The notes under the pieces: generated by a model
What the model saw: the letters and a program-made list of their open reading frames with translations, nothing else
Told to the model about the DNA's origin: nothing
Databases searched by the model: none
Position numbers and translations under genes: made by a program
In this document: positions 13,326 to 29,989 of the stretch, piece after piece
How positions within the stretch are numbered: position 1 is the first letter of the stretch
Layout: each line of letters begins with the position of its first letter
Assembly (NCBI RefSeq): GCF_040436345.1
Contig: NC_133230.1
Location: 12,472,197-12,536,196, forward strand
DNA: 64,000 nt
Origin: Pagrus major
Taxonomy: Eukaryota; Chordata; Actinopteri; Spariformes; Sparidae
Direction: 5' to 3'

Positions 13326-13964
13326 TTAAACGTGGAGCTGATTTTAATGCTGTACATACTGCTGGGTAACTTGTGAACTTTCTCCAGCGATCAATAATGT
13401 CTTATCTTAATCTACAATAACACATACATTATTATTTGTTTGCAGGTTTGAGCTAATGTACTTAATTATTTTTCATCACTGGTACAATGTGAGCAATGAC
13501 GAGCCCCTATCACGAGTTACCAGAGATGAAAAGTGATGTCTTAACCTTTTTTTTAACTGGTTTCCCACCTTGGGGACAAGATAAACCGAGGGGTTGCAAG
13601 ATTAAAAACATGGTTAAGTATATGTTAAGAGCTGAAATTATTGGATGATTGACATTTTATGGGTTTGAATCGGTAAGTATTGTGATAATTGATCAATTTA
13701 AATGTTTTTTCTCTGAGCTTCTCAATTGAAAGGAGTTGCTGTTTTATACTTTAGTCAAGTCAGACCTAGTTAAGTCTGATTAAACAACTCCAAGATCTTT
13801 GTGTTCAATTTATGATATAAAACTGAGAAAGCAAAATAAATCTTTGCATTTAAGAAGATGTAATGAAGAAATGTTTGGTTACTTGAGAATAATTACCTTA
13901 ACTGTCAGTTTTCTATTGATTTGATCTGTTCAGTGATTAGTCAACTGCATTATTTTTTCTGTAG

Positions 13965-14805
13965 GTGAAAAGTTTGAATTGTTGGCTGACTTTGAGGAGG
14001 CAGCGAGTTGATCACGGCCACACTTTACACACTTTTGAAGACCTGTGGTGTCCGGGGAGAGAGGGTCGAACACCTGGAGGAGACAGAAAAACGCACACTG
14101 AGGACTCATCAGGGGTGGAAAGCTTTTTGGCTTTGGACTAGACCCCTTGTATGATTTGGGATTTCAGGAATCAGTTTTTCTCAGACACGGAGCGACATAA
14201 ATCCACACAGTGGAAATAAACGGCGAGCATTATAGACTATATGATTTTGGGGAAAGACTTGTACAAAGTTGGACATCCTTTTTTTTTCCAAGGACAAGGA
14301 TATTGAGCAACTCTTATGGACTCAAACAGAAACAGGAAACCTTGATGAAACAGAAATTTAAGCGTTGAACTAAGATTATATTCAAAAAGCTGTTCCCCAA
14401 GTTCAGATTGCCTTAGTTGTTCTATTTCAGGACTTGAAACGCTTTGATACTTGTTCACATATAATTTTTCTATATTGTGAGCAAGTAGATTCATGCATAT
14501 GAATGCAAATTTCTCTTCATTTTGAAGAGCTCTTGTGTAAAAACGTGTTTTTTTTTTTTGTTGTTCTTGTACGTCAGTCACTCTGTTGTTGAAGGGGACC
14601 GAACTGCACGTACATGTGTATATGTAAATACTACGAATTGACTTCTGTTGTGAAAGCTTTGGACTTTAAAAGAATAGAGAATATTGTTTGTTAATGCTTT
14701 ATTAAACTTTTTTACTTTTGAAGAGAATTTTTAAAAAGAAAAACCTAAGAGGCAAAAATCTAATACTTTGAAGAAAAAAAAACAACAGCAAGCAAAACAG
14801 GAAAA
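13965..14805 (+). promoter_or_regulatory. ddx6: ddx6 long 5' UTR in the first coding exon
   Basis: After the acceptor at 13964 there is no usable splice acceptor before the ATG at 14806 that I favour, so the leader in this exon is about 840 nt. It contains several upstream ATGs, which could restrict initiation. An alternative is an unrecognised extra intron inside this stretch. Confidence 0.5.
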
Positions 14806-18407
<3,602 letters not shown>

Positions 18408-19071
18408 AACAGGTGAGATGCTTTGAATATATATTTGTAGACTTCTATTTGCATGAAAACTCTCAGACTTATCTGAGTCTAATCAGAGTTTTATTTTTTT
18501 TTTTTTTTCTCCAGGACAGTCGGATACACCGGGCTTTTGCACAGACATCAGCGCTTGCACACAGGCTTCAGGCAACTCTTCAGTTTCATGTTTTTCACTT
18601 GTTTTCAGAGCCTTTCAAATGGATGTAAAGGCTGTTTTTATTTTTAGCATTTCCTCAAAGAGAGCTGCCTCATTCTTTTATTTTAATTAACTGAGAAAGT
18701 TAAACTGAATTGTTTTGCACCAAACTCAGAGTGGACCATGCATCCAGTGTATTTTTCCGAAAATGTGTCGTGGTTAGGCGGCAGTGCAGATGGTTATCAA
18801 GGCTGTTTTGAACCCGTCGTCCTTGGAGACTGTTTTCATTTCCAGCAGCAGGGTTGGCCTCTTTTTAATGTTACAATGGTGCACTTACACCAGCCATCGT
18901 TCTGTCCACTTAACACTGTTGTTGTCACTTAAGTGCCTTACTTACTCCCATGTGCACTCATCCATTCATAGCCTGCTGTCTTCTGTCATGCAGCAGAGTA
19001 CAAGCACAAATAATATGAATTTAATAGAAACCCGAGTTTATTTAAACATCCATTATGCAAGGGAAAAAGAC

Positions 19072-19100
19072 AACACACACACACACACACACACACACAC
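19072..19100. repeat. (AC)n microsatellite
   Basis: About fourteen AC units within the putative ddx6 3' UTR. Confidence 0.95.
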
Positions 19101-20619
19101 TCCTGCTGAGAGGTGTGTTGCAACACGGCTCAAAACCATCCTGAATGTGAACGTTTATTTTTAATGTGAACGTTGCAATAAAAAAGGGCAGCTTTATTTA
19201 AATACTGCGTGACTGTTTTTCCCTTTCACTATGAATAAAACATGAGCGGATTTAATACGAGAAGACGGCTAAAGACACAAGCCCCCATACTGATTCATGG
19301 ATGTTAGCCTGCAGCCACACAAAACGGCGTGGGAAATGAATAACGGCTTCGTGCTGTTACATTATGGCTGCCGCTGTCTGGAGGTTCTTTTACATAAAAA
19401 ATCACATTGAGCTGGTGAATACTGTAAACCCATCGGCCACTGCAGCTGCGAGATAAACGACTGGTTTCCACTAATGCATCGAGACTGGTTCAGAACAGGT
19501 TTGATAGCCACATTTGTCATTACTGAACTGATAATTGAGTATTGATCGGTCCAAGGAGTGAATTGTTTTTTGAGGAAATTGGTGCAAAACAACAGTTTAA
19601 ATTTCTTGTCATTTTCTTTCCCCCTACTGCTTCAGATTCAGTTATATTTTGAAAGTGCATTTTTGCAAATCCTAAAGTGAAACTTTCTTTTTAAGCCCCA
19701 TCGTGACAAAATTGAAGTTGGTGAATGTATATGTTGCCAATGTGTACTCTCTACAGCCCAGTGGTTGAATGCCAAGCTCTTATACTTGACAGTTGTCATT
19801 TGGTGTTGCTGCTGTTGCATAAGAAACTCCTTTTCAGGCTTTGCTTTGATTAAATGGTTTCATAGACCAGGGGGATGAAACCTGCTCAGTCTCTAAAGGA
19901 CCGCATTGACCTTGAATTGAACTACAATCTAACAAAAGAAAAAGTCAGTTTTCTTTCTGCAGCAGCAGAAGGGGGTATGATGGGTGGGCTCTGTGTATGG
20001 AAGCAAAATTGTAGCATCTTTGAACAGGCAGCTGTGACTTCTTTGTTTTTGTCCTCCCCTTACAGAGCAGCAGTAATGCTAAAAAAAAAAGACATAAAAA
20101 AGAAAGTATTTTTGCTTTTAAAATTTATTTTTGATGTTGCTTAAAGCAGTTTGGAGGGGGAGGGACTGTGAGGCTTTAGCACTGGGTATCTTGCGGAGGT
20201 TTATTTTGGGTGGGTTTGCAGAAGCCAAGTGTTTTATCAGATGCTCTCTGGGCATCTTCTCTCTGGTACTTAAAGCAAAGACAAAAGCTTTGATTTAAAG
20301 TCATTTTCCCCTCAAAAATACCTGTTTTTCTTCGTGGTTTAAGTGCCAGAGAGAGAGGGAGTTATACAGGAGAGAGTTTCTGGGAAGCGTTGAAGCACTG
20401 TGATCTTCTACTTTGTGTGAGAGACGATCAAAGTGCTACGATTTGTTCTCAGCAACTCGATCCATTTTTCCACTAGGGCAATCTTTAATACGAGGTGTTA
20501 TGAATCATTTTGAGGAAACAAAATTGTAAATGATTCATTGTTTACTCCAGTCGTTTACAATTCTACACAAAAAAAAATGAAAATACTTTGCTTCATGGGT
20601 GGAGGAGGAGGAGGTTGTT

Positions 20620-20764
20620 TATTTTTTTGTTTGTTTGTTTGTTTTTTTTCTTGAAATAGACTTTCAGGATTTACATTGAAGCAAAACCAAAAAAGGAGAA
20701 TGTCGTATGAGTGTGTGTGTGAGAGAGATTGTGTGAGTGTGTGTGTGAGAGTGAGAGAGACAGA

Positions 20765-20799
<35 letters not shown>

Positions 20800-20815
20800 T
20801 GTGAGTGTGAAAAAT
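20620..20815. repeat. Simple repeats: (TTTG)n then (TG)n/(GA)n
   Basis: Four to five TTTG units at about 20626-20645 and a mixed TG/GAGA tract at about 20708-20812 with a pure TG core near 20769-20795. Confidence 0.9.
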
Positions 20816-21400
20816 GCAGGCGACTGTTTGAACAAGGTGTGTGTCTTGAGTGTTAGAGAGAGACGTGTATGTTTGAAGCTGTGACAGGCTGTTAAGAATC
20901 ATTACGTTTACATGCAGCTTGAACCGAACTGTTAGACTCTGCTCATCTTTGAGAAGGTCAGAAGTCACAAGTAACCAGAACCAACGTGGTTACTCACGTG
21001 GATGACAAAATAACTGTCTTGTTAACAGTCCGGAGCTGCATGTAAGCGTGCGTCTTTTTGTTTTCTGTGTTTTTCATGTGCAGACTCGTCCTGTGTTTCT
21101 CTTGGCGGTGTGCGATGTCTTTACTATCGGTATGGATGGTTACAGTTGTCAGGGATGGGATTTTTTGTCTCTGTTCTCCTTTTCCATCTCCTGCTTCAAT
21201 TTTGTGGACAAAAATCTGATTTCTAATGACAAAGTTCCACTTTTCTGTTCTTTTTTTATGTTTTATGTCCCTGATCTCATCCCTGACAGTCATTCCATGA
21301 TCTCCTTTGTGATTACACACACGTTTATAGCTGAACCTATCAAGAGTTTGTGAGGATAGTTGTGGAGTTTTCCATATTTTTGTTTTCTTTTTTCAGACTT

Positions 21401-21648
21401 TTGCCTGGAATTGGCTCTCAAAATGCCCCCACAAAGAAAAACTACCCTTTACTGTTTTTTTACAACTTAGTATTTTTATAGCTCCAGCCGTATGTTTATA
21501 TCAGTTGTGATAAGATTTTACTCATCAAAGTAATTGCTGAGATCTCAGACGAGGCAGCGTCACTGAAAATAGGCGCATTGTAGCGTTGGAGAGCTCAACC
21601 CTGAGTTTTATGATACGCTGTAGAACTGATGGCTGGAGCTGCAAAAAT
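21401..21648. repeat. Direct repeat A in ddx6 3' region (partner 21797-22003)
   Basis: TTGCCTGGAA, CCAGCCGTATG, TTTACTCATCAAAGTAA and GAGCTGCA occur in the same order in both copies. This indicates an old tandem duplication of about 400 bp period. Confidence 0.65.
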
Positions 21649-21796
21649 GAAGTTGTAATAAACCGTTTTTCTTTAAACCAACAAGGTGTAACTTCCTGGA
21701 CAAAGATAGTTGATTGTTGCGTGATTGTATCTTTGTGTCAGGAAGTTACTTTTTGTTGCTTTAACTAAACATTAATGTAGATTTTTTTTTTTTTTT

Positions 21797-22003
21797 TTGC
21801 CTGGAATCTGTTCCCTTTATTGCACTTCATAATTTTTGTAGTATTTTTCCAGCCGTATGGCGGATATGATAATTTACTCATCAAAGTAAATCCTGAGCTC
21901 TCAGAACAAGGCAACACTGCTAAAAATAGCTACATTATGACAACACTTTGATAGGAGCAGCTTTATCGTGCACTGCAGAACTGACGACCAGAGCTGCACA
22001 ACT
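21797..22003. repeat. Direct repeat A' in ddx6 3' region
   Basis: Second, diverged copy of the 21401-21648 segment, sharing CCAGCCGTATG and ACTCATCAAAGTAAA. Confidence 0.65.
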
Positions 22004-22439
22004 TTTCTTTAAGCTGCATTTGACGTAAATTTGAAATTTTTGTGGTCACAAAGGAGATCATGACCAATGCAGTCATGAATGTCGAGTGAATCGTTTTATT
22101 TTGTCATCTGGTGGTGTTAAGACGTCTTCGTCTGTGTGTGCACTCTGACCTGTGGAGTCAGGAGTGCTGATGGGTGGGAGGGATATTTGTCAAAAACCTG
22201 TTTTGAAAAGGGTAACTGTTAAAAAAAAGAAAAAAGAAAAAAAAAAGGAAATATTGGAAAGGGTGAGGATTTGGTTGCAAAATGGCAAGAAAAAGGTCTA
22301 GTATTAATGGCTGAACTGCCCCTAATACTTCTACTGTGCATAGCGAAATTGAATTGGACCTCTTAATTTGCTGCACTAATGTAGACTCACCCACGCTTTA
22401 GGTGATTTCAGCCAAACTTAATGGTGAACTCAGCAGAAT

Positions 22440-22655
22440 TGTTGTAGTAAGCTGAGGGTAAAGTTACAGCAGTATTTCCCTGCAACATGGATAGAAACCA
22501 GTGGTGTTATGACCCTAAATTGGCTCTCAAATTTCCTGTTTTTTTTTTTTCAATTTAAATGTCACTGGGGGATAAGGTTGCTCCAGTATTTTCTCTACAA
22601 CATGGGTAGGAAGGAGTGGTAATACAGTGGTTCTAAATTGGCTTGCAAAAATGTT
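22440..22655. repeat. Two diverged ~110-bp direct repeats in ddx6 3' region
   Basis: GTATTTCCCTGCAACATGG...AGTGGT...CTAAATTGGCTCTCAAA at about 22470-22535 recurs as GTATTTTCTCTACAACATGG...AGTGGT...CTAAATTGGCTTGCAAA at about 22587-22650. The phrase TTGGCTCTCAAA also occurs at 21413, linking it to repeat A. Confidence 0.6.
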
Positions 22656-23110
22656 GGTTCAGTTGATCCCACATGCTTAAAAATGTTCTTTTCTGTAATC
22701 AGTTTTTACCTGAGTTCAGTCTTCTCACTACGTATTGGTACCTTTTGTGGCCCCGCTTCTCCCAAATCAGTTTTCAACCCCATGTTCAAGTGATTTTTAC
22801 ATCATTTTGGACTTGAATTGTGAATTGCCTAAAACCAGACTCCATGTTTATTTTCCTCCCTCACTGTCCTATTATTCCCTTTTTGTGCCATTGGAGAAAA
22901 ACTCAGTAATGATTGGATGATACGGCAAAAAAATGTCATCCTCTCATTGTTCATCTTTGTTGCTTTAGTTTTTCTTTCCTTATGAAACACACTGAAAAGG
23001 CACAAGGTATCTCAACAACTTGTGTTCATCACTCTGTCCTCTACTGTTGTAATGTGGAAATACATGCAGGGGTTAAAAAATTCAATAAATTGAACTTAAA
23101 TTTACGCTGA

Positions 23111-24030
23111 CTTGTGATCTCTTTTTCTTACTCTCTTCAGACTTTTGTATTCACTGATTTAGAAGACAAATGCACAAATACACTGGACATACACGTCACT
23201 GGGAGTAATGCAATACGACCCATGTTAACAATAGTTATTTCTGAAATGGTCCCAAGAGGAGATAAAAGCATACAGAGACGACACGGACAGGGCATCAAGC
23301 AACAATCACCTGCAGCCCATATCGGTCTCAGTTAATCTTGCATCATGTATACGAAGGAAAATTAAAGGTGCATTATGTAAGACCTTGAGTGAAAAAATAA
23401 CTGTTCTCTTGCAGATATTATATAGCACCTTTTAAAATGACTAATGCCTTATGACGTTTATCAAAAAAACAAACAAAAAATCCACTAAGCAAATACATCT
23501 TAAGTATTATGACACTGGAAAAGGAATTGAAAAAATATAGTCTTTCTTTCTGCATATTAATATAATACAAATTCATGTGTAGTAGCCATCTTGAGCGAAG
23601 CATTTGTCAGTACGAAGCAGATAATCACAGTAATGGTAATTATATATGTGACAATACTGATAAACAACATGGTAATATAAGAAACAAGAATAGACATACT
23701 TTCTATGTAGTATCCTGTTCAAATGTAACACAAAAAATAACTTATTAGGGAGAAGATCTGTGTTTCAACAGCCTGCATGTCTTTATTATTCTCCTCTGTG
23801 ATAACATTACATGATTCATATGAATGATGTGGCTCCTACACGGTGGACACAGCAGGGATGTGAGACTCCTGAGCGCTGCTGCTGTGTGAACTGTGGCTGA
23901 ATAAAGAGAAAGGCGCTGTTGTGTGTCAGCTACAAATTCAATGAACTGTGTTTGGGAGCGTTGTGACTTTGTCTTCAGACCCTCAGGCTGCAGTTTGACC
24001 TTGAAGGTATTCTATCCATGACATTTTCAT
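23111..24030. other. ddx6-tomm40 spacer
   Basis: No gene seen. It holds a short TTAA-flanked inverted-repeat fragment (23366-23430) and otherwise plain AT-rich sequence up to the tomm40 promoter. Confidence 0.5.
23366..23430. mobile_element. Short MITE-like fragment, TTAA-flanked
   Basis: It begins AGGTGCATTATGTAA after TTAA (23362-23365) and ends ATATAGCACCT close to TTAA (23432-23435). The ends are imperfect inverted repeats related to those of the ddx6 intron 1 foldback element. No coding content. Confidence 0.55.
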
Positions 24031-24325
24031 CATCCGCCAATCGGTGGCCTCGGACTGTAACGTCCCGCCCCTCTCCAACTGACTGAGCCAATAGCGTTTG
24101 AGTGTGGGCGTGACGTAACAACATAAAACCCCGCCTTTGATTCTTCACACATAACAAATGAGCGACAGGTCTTTCCGCCAATCATTTCTGAGAGTTACGA
24201 CTCGTCGTCCAATCATATCGCGCTTTTAGGAAATAGGCGGGGCCCTGGCGTCACGCGTCGAGCAACTTCTTCTTTGGTGCCACCGGTTTCAACTTCCGGC
24301 TGCATCGTCCTCTGGAAATCACAAC
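24031..24325 (+). promoter_or_regulatory. tomm40: tomm40 promoter and 5' non-coding exon
   Basis: Four CCAAT boxes lie at 24037-24041, 24088-24092, 24178-24182 and 24209-24213. A CRE-like TGACGTAA lies at 24111-24118 and an ETS-like ACTTCCGG near 24293-24300, with no TATA box. The non-coding exon ends at the donor ACAAC|GTGAGT (24325/24326). This matches a TATA-less NF-Y/ETS housekeeping promoter. Confidence 0.7.
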
Positions 24326-24855
24326 GTGAGTAGCTATCGTTACCTGTGTGTTTTATATAACGAGAGGTTTCGCTGGAAACATATCAACGTATTAGCTGTT
24401 TATTCGTCAGTTGCCACCTAACGAAGCGGTATTTGTTTCCCTCCGCCGGCAGCAACTGTGTGTTTTAATGCTGTCAGCCGGTTTACAAGCTAGCAAGCAG
24501 GTTAACCACTGCACTAAATGGCGCTAAAGAGCTAGCTTAGCTAACTTTTTTATACTGGCGTGTAGGTTCATTTAAAACATTAGCAACATTTAATAAAGAA
24601 AGTAGTAAACACTCCTTATTTTATCAACCATCCCCATCACGTAATGTTATTGTTTTTTTAATATAAGCCGGTGTTTCTTACGTGCTGCAGCTCTAACTTC
24701 ATATGAATGAGCATGAGCTGTGTGAAAGGTTAAAGGGGCACTCCACCCATTGTACTCGTAGAGATCAGATTTCTCAATATGGGAAATAACAGCCTAATGT
24801 TCTCTCTTGGTTTTAACACAGTCGCTCATGCACCCTCTCTTTGCTTTATCACAGA

Positions 24856-27800
24856 ATGGGCAGTGTTTTGGCTGCCAGCTCCCCCAACCCTCCACCACCA
24901 GCCTCTGGTGGTGCTGCCGTCCCGGGGCTGACGGTGCCACCAGGCTTTGGGATGCCTCCAGTTTCCTCAGTTTTATCTCCCAATGAGGCGGCCTCAGGAC
25001 AGCAGCCAGAGGCAGAAAACCCTCTGCCTAACCCGGGTGCATTTGATGAGTGTCATCGCAAGTGCAAAGGTAAATGGAGAAGTCACAGTCTTGCTACTGA
25101 CAAATACCACAGGAAACTGGGTAGAAGTAGATATTAAGCTGCATTGCAAGGGAACATGTAGCAAACTTGTAAACTTCCTGTTTTTCCTGGTGTTGCATCC
25201 ATAGGTTTCATATCTGCATTTGTGTGTTTTTGTTCTTTCACAGAGGTGTTCCCTATGCAGATGGAGGGCGTCAGGCTAACTGTCAACAAGGGCCTTAGCA
25301 ATCACTTCCAGGTCAGTTACGTTCATTTTTACATTAGATTTCTTTACCCACAGAAATCAGAACAGATTTCTTCCCTGTTTGCATTGGCCTTTGACTGACT
25401 GATACACAGAATAAAGCCTGACTACATCTGAAAAGCTCAGGTTTTTCTGCAAGATTTCAGTCTTGTGTGTGTCTCAGCAATTCCACTTGGGTTGGGTGTT
25501 TGGCGTCCATCGCTGGGTTGTTTGTATTAGGTGATTGTTTGGGGGTCATTTCTGTCATTTTATTGTGTTAATTTAATGATCTGCTTCCAAAGAACTAGTG
25601 AAAGACACTGTTCTGAGACAGACTCGTTCACAAGTCAACACCGTAGACATACAGGCCAAAAATGGCATAGTGAGGAGAGGGGACAAACGGTATTGAATTC
25701 CAAGAATCCACTTGAAATGTACTTTTTTAAATCCGTAAGTTAAAAAAGAAATTCAGAGTTTTGTACCTCCGCTCTGCCTGCTCTCCTCCACACAACACTC
25801 AGTAAAGCCTCAAAATATTTTCACATTTAACTTGATGAATTACGGGTTTATTTTGACCAAACCTAGGCTGATGATTGTTGGGACCGATTAACAAAGACAG
25901 TTTTTTAACAATTTTAACATATTGGCCAAGCCTAAATTCCACTATGGATCAGACCAAATGAAGCAAACTGCAGATGTGTTAAAATGACATTTTGATTTAG
26001 TCCTTTTTCAACTCTCTTTAAGGTGAATCACACTGTGCTGCTGAGCACCATGGGAGATTCCTCCTACAGGTTTGGTGCAACATACGTTGGACCAAAGCAG
26101 ATGGGTCCAGCAGAGGTACGCTGCCATAAAGTCACTGTCAATCTCATCTGTAAGATGTTTGTTTATTTCCTCTTGTATGAACTTTTAATTGAATGTTCTC
26201 CTCTTTTTGTTCAGTTTTTTCCAGTCATGGTGGGAGACATGGACAACAGCGGCAGCCTTAACGCCCAAATCATCCACCAAATCTCCAGCGGAATACGTTC
26301 CAAATTGGCCTTCCAGGTAAACCGGCAACATGTTTTCCCCTGTTGGACCTTTTATTACATAACTTAAACACCACCATAACCTGATTATAGCATGTTTTCA
26401 CTTTGAAAGTTAAATTATATTTATTTTTTTCTCTCACTGTCCATGATGTTAACTGGAGCTAGACTGATAAATTTGCCAGGCCAGAATTGGCTTGTCACAC
26501 ATAATTGTACCACTATCTGTATACAGGGTTTGTGCAAAGTTTTGATAGTTCGGAAAATTTAATGTAATTTAGTAATGTGCTTGAATTCTAATATACTTCT
26601 TGAAAGATGCATGATTGTCAACATAATCTGGTGTTTCATCTACTCACTCATGTAAACCAAAGATCTTTCTATATTTGAAATGAAACGATCCCATTTTCAT
26701 ATTCGTTCCTCACACCGACACAGATTGGAACTAGATTGACAAAACATACTATAATACAATCAAAGTTAATGTGATAGCTGGTAAATTAAACAAAGTGACA
26801 ATATACATTCGATGCTGAGTGGATAAGGGAATTCTGTAAACTGAGTTTTTCGCAATTGCCTTTGTAGTAACAGTTTAGATGTGATGATGAGTGCTTCAAG
26901 AGTCTTGACATTTTTGGTTTAGGTATCTTAAAAAATTTGTACTAACAAAGCTGTACAAACATAGTTTGATATAGATATATGTTGACCGATAAGTCATAAG
27001 TCATATAAGTCATATTTGCCTCCTTGCAAAGTTACTTCTGCCAGACTGAAAAATGTCTTCACTCATTATGAGTCTTGGTCGCATTTCTTAGATAACAAAA
27101 CTTTACAGATAGTCACCAAAAATGTTTGCGTATGTTTTCTGATTGTGTAAAACGTTATCAGCTGATATATCCTTATCATATTTTTTTTAAATCTCATATA
27201 GCCTGTTGATCTTTGTATCAGCCTTATAAATCCAGTTTCATTCAGGCTTTAATGTTTCTAACTTTGTCCAAATCTGTCTCATCGCAGACACAACAAAACA
27301 AGTTTGTGAACTGGCAAGGCGATGCTGAGATCAGGGGAGAAGATTTTACTGCAACGGTAACTCTAGGAAACCCAGACGTCCTTGTCGGCTCTGGTAGGTC
27401 TTCAGTCAGTGACGCTGTGTCGATCCAATCTGCAGACATGTTCACATTTTGTCATCCAGAGACTAAAATAACTTTTTTTTTTATCTCTGATGTTTTAGTA
27501 TTGTTTAAAACTTTCTGATGGAATGTTTAGTTTGACCAAAACAAAGATGTTGTTCTGAAGCTGAACACCTCTCGTTGTCCACCTGTCAGGTATTGTTGTA
27601 ACACACTACCTCCAGTCCATAACACCAGATCTGGCTCTGGGAGGGGAGCTGGTTTACCACCGCAGGCCTGGAGAGGAAGGCGCAGTGATGTCTTTAGTTG
27701 GCAGATACACAGGTGAGACACATTTTCAAACATGTTGTCTCGATCCACTTTTTGGAATTAATGTGTCCATAATGTTTTTTATTATTATTATTATTATTAT

Positions 27801-29234
27801 TATTGTTTGGATAAATCAGCATTGACCTCACCTCCCTCCATACAGGTAGTAACTACATCGCAACATTGACGCTCGGCTCAGCGGGGGCTCACGCTTCATA
27901 CTATCACAAAGCCAACGACCAGGTAACTTTGTCGCCTTTAACTTGTTTTACATGTTTGTGGCCTCTTGATGTGTTAATGATATTTTTAACTGTGTGCTGC
28001 TCTTCAACAGTTGCAGATTGGAGTAGAGTATGAAGCGAGCAGCCGCATGCAGGACACCAGCGTGTCGTTCGGTTACCAGCTAGATGTTCCAAAAGCCAAT
28101 TTACTGTTTAAAGGTACAGTGTGTATAAACTTTTATTTAAAGGGCAACACGTTCATTACCACAGTGATCACCCTGCACAGGGAGCGATCTTTACAACTGT
28201 CTTCAAGTTTTTAGCCAACTATTTTTGTTGTAAATTACAGAGGAAAATCAAAACGGCAAGACATAATGTTGAATCATCGCCTGTCGTGCAAATTATACAT
28301 ATATATTAACTGATTTGAAATTAACAGTATTCTAGGAGTCAAAATGAAAAAATTCCAATGACAAGTCGCCATATTATCACAAAAAAATTATCTTAAGAGC
28401 CAATAGTCCGATAGCCCCTGTAGTTTTAGCTCCTTAGGTTTTAACACAGAGATTCAACAAAACAAACTCCCAAAATGTCAAGAAATTAGATATTTCTATA
28501 CTTATTTTCCTTAATAAGCAGAAAAACACAACCGTACACATTCTGAATTCAAGTTTCTCTCTTTACCAAACTAAGAGGAGCTTAACTGCCCCGTTAATTC
28601 ATCATGAAACACACTTCATTTAAACTCGACATAAACAAAATAAAACTGACAAACGGTCTTGTTTTGTCTCTCCACAATCTCCTCTGGTTTGGTTGAAATA
28701 AATCCTCACCTCACCAAGTAAGTTGTGAAAATATCACAGCTCTACATGCCGCTTTCACCCACCGCTGATGTCTGACTTACTCTCAGTTCTCTGCCGCTGC
28801 ACAACCATCCCGTCCCTGCCTGCAGTGTCTTGTCGTAGTCATAGTCCTGATCAGACCCACTTTAAATCGCCTCTGTACTGTATCCTGTGTCGTCAAACTG
28901 ACCTTAATTAGCTACCTTCAACTTCTGGCCATATTCTACTAAATACAACTTTTGACAAATGATAAACAGAACAACACACAGACTTAGATATCTGCAGATA
29001 TTTTATGTTTTTCTCACTTTTCTTGGAAACTTCATACGCCATTCATTTTCATAATAGACCCGTCCTAACGTTCAGTCTCCTGCTTCTCTTTCAGGTTCAG
29101 TAGACAGTAACTGGGTAGTTGGTGCAACGTTAGAAAAGAAGCTGCTCCCGCTGCCGCTCTCTCTGGTCCTCTGCACCTTCCTCAACCATCGCAAGAACAA
29201 GTTCCAGTGCGGTTTCGGCGTCACCATCGGTTAG
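24856..29234 (+). CDS. tomm40: TOM40, mitochondrial outer-membrane import channel, 341 aa
   Basis: Coding exons are 24856-25069, 25244-25311, 26023-26115, 26215-26316, 27288-27393, 27590-27712, 27846-27922, 28011-28113 and 29095-29234; the frame closes at 342 codons. The start ATG lies 1 nt after the acceptor ATCACAG. TOM40 forms the 19-stranded beta-barrel pore of the TOM complex that admits precursor proteins (Porin_3 family). The N-terminal 60 residues are Pro/Ala/Gly-rich and unstructured as in vertebrate orthologues, followed by [17 protein letters not shown]. The barrel carries [12 protein letters not shown] and a C-terminal beta-signal-like [11 protein letters not shown]. The family length is about 340-360 aa, so the gene looks complete. 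AATAAA at 29984-29989 is a candidate poly(A) signal. Its location next to apolipoprotein genes matches the vertebrate TOMM40-APOE neighbourhood. Confidence 0.97.
26450..27240. repeat. Diverged dispersed repeat in tomm40 intron 4
   Basis: AT-rich segment starting GAGCTAGACTGATAAATTTG, resembling the repeat at 9190-9470, and containing ATATATGTTGACCGATAAG and GCTGATATATCCTTATCAT words. Some of this has the look of an old interspersed element. Boundaries are uncertain. Confidence 0.35.
27781..27804. repeat. (ATT)n microsatellite
   Basis: About eight ATT units in tomm40 intron 6. Confidence 0.95.
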
Positions 29235-29989
29235 ACTGACTGAACGGCGGGTTATCGACCCGCGGACAGACGGACCGACAGAACAGACAGACTCACTATG
29301 GACGAGCAGACTATGCCGTGTACACTACTGTGTCCCATCAACTCAATCTGCCCCATTCGGCCATTTTCATGTTATCCGTTTCCCAGATTGTGTTTCATCA
29401 AATAGAAGGTAATAATGTAAATCTAATGCCTTTTAATCGTATAACATGAATTGCCTGATTGATCAGAAGTGTAACAAATAATGTGGTCGATCAGGAAGTT
29501 GTTGACGTGGACTCTCGACACAAACCAATAGACAGTAGAAAGACGTAACACATTATGAGACATTACAGAGGTCTTTGTTTTTGTCACTGAGGTCAGTGCC
29601 TGTCGCTCCAGTTCTGAATTTTATTCTTGTTTTTTTACTGTAAAATCTGTCTTGGCGTGCAGTGAATGAAGTCGTTGTCATTTGTTTGTTTAAAGGTGAT
29701 TTATTGGTTACAGACAAGTTTACCGGCTATCTGGAAAGAGTGTACTGTACTGCATGTTCACAATCCATCACTTGTTTTGTTGCCTTTTTTATGTTACGTA
29801 CATATGAAACCGTATATATGACCTGTATATACCTCTTGGAAACTGATAAATACCATTTCTTACAAAAAACTGCAAGTCTGTGGTCGTTTCCTTCAGTCGA
29901 TCTGGTTTCTGCTGGAGTGCGAGTTCAGATAAGAACACATTAGAAACTTTTATAGTAACATGCAAACACAGATGACTAATTGAAATAAA

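Larger units (their letters stand above)
18515..23110 (+). other. ddx6: ddx6 3' UTR exon and probable long 3' UTR
   Basis: An acceptor (long T tract then CCAG) ends at 18514, and the following sequence has no coding potential. Candidate polyadenylation signals AATAAA occur at 19177-19182, about 21657 and 23084-23089; the last is followed by a T-rich element. Mammalian ddx6 also has a very long 3' UTR, which makes the distal site plausible. The region contains microsatellites and diverged internal duplications listed separately. Confidence 0.5.

Noticed and set aside
20555-20968. 137-aa minus-strand frame in the ddx6 3' region
   Set aside because: Mostly a translation of the TG/GA microsatellite (Thr-His runs).
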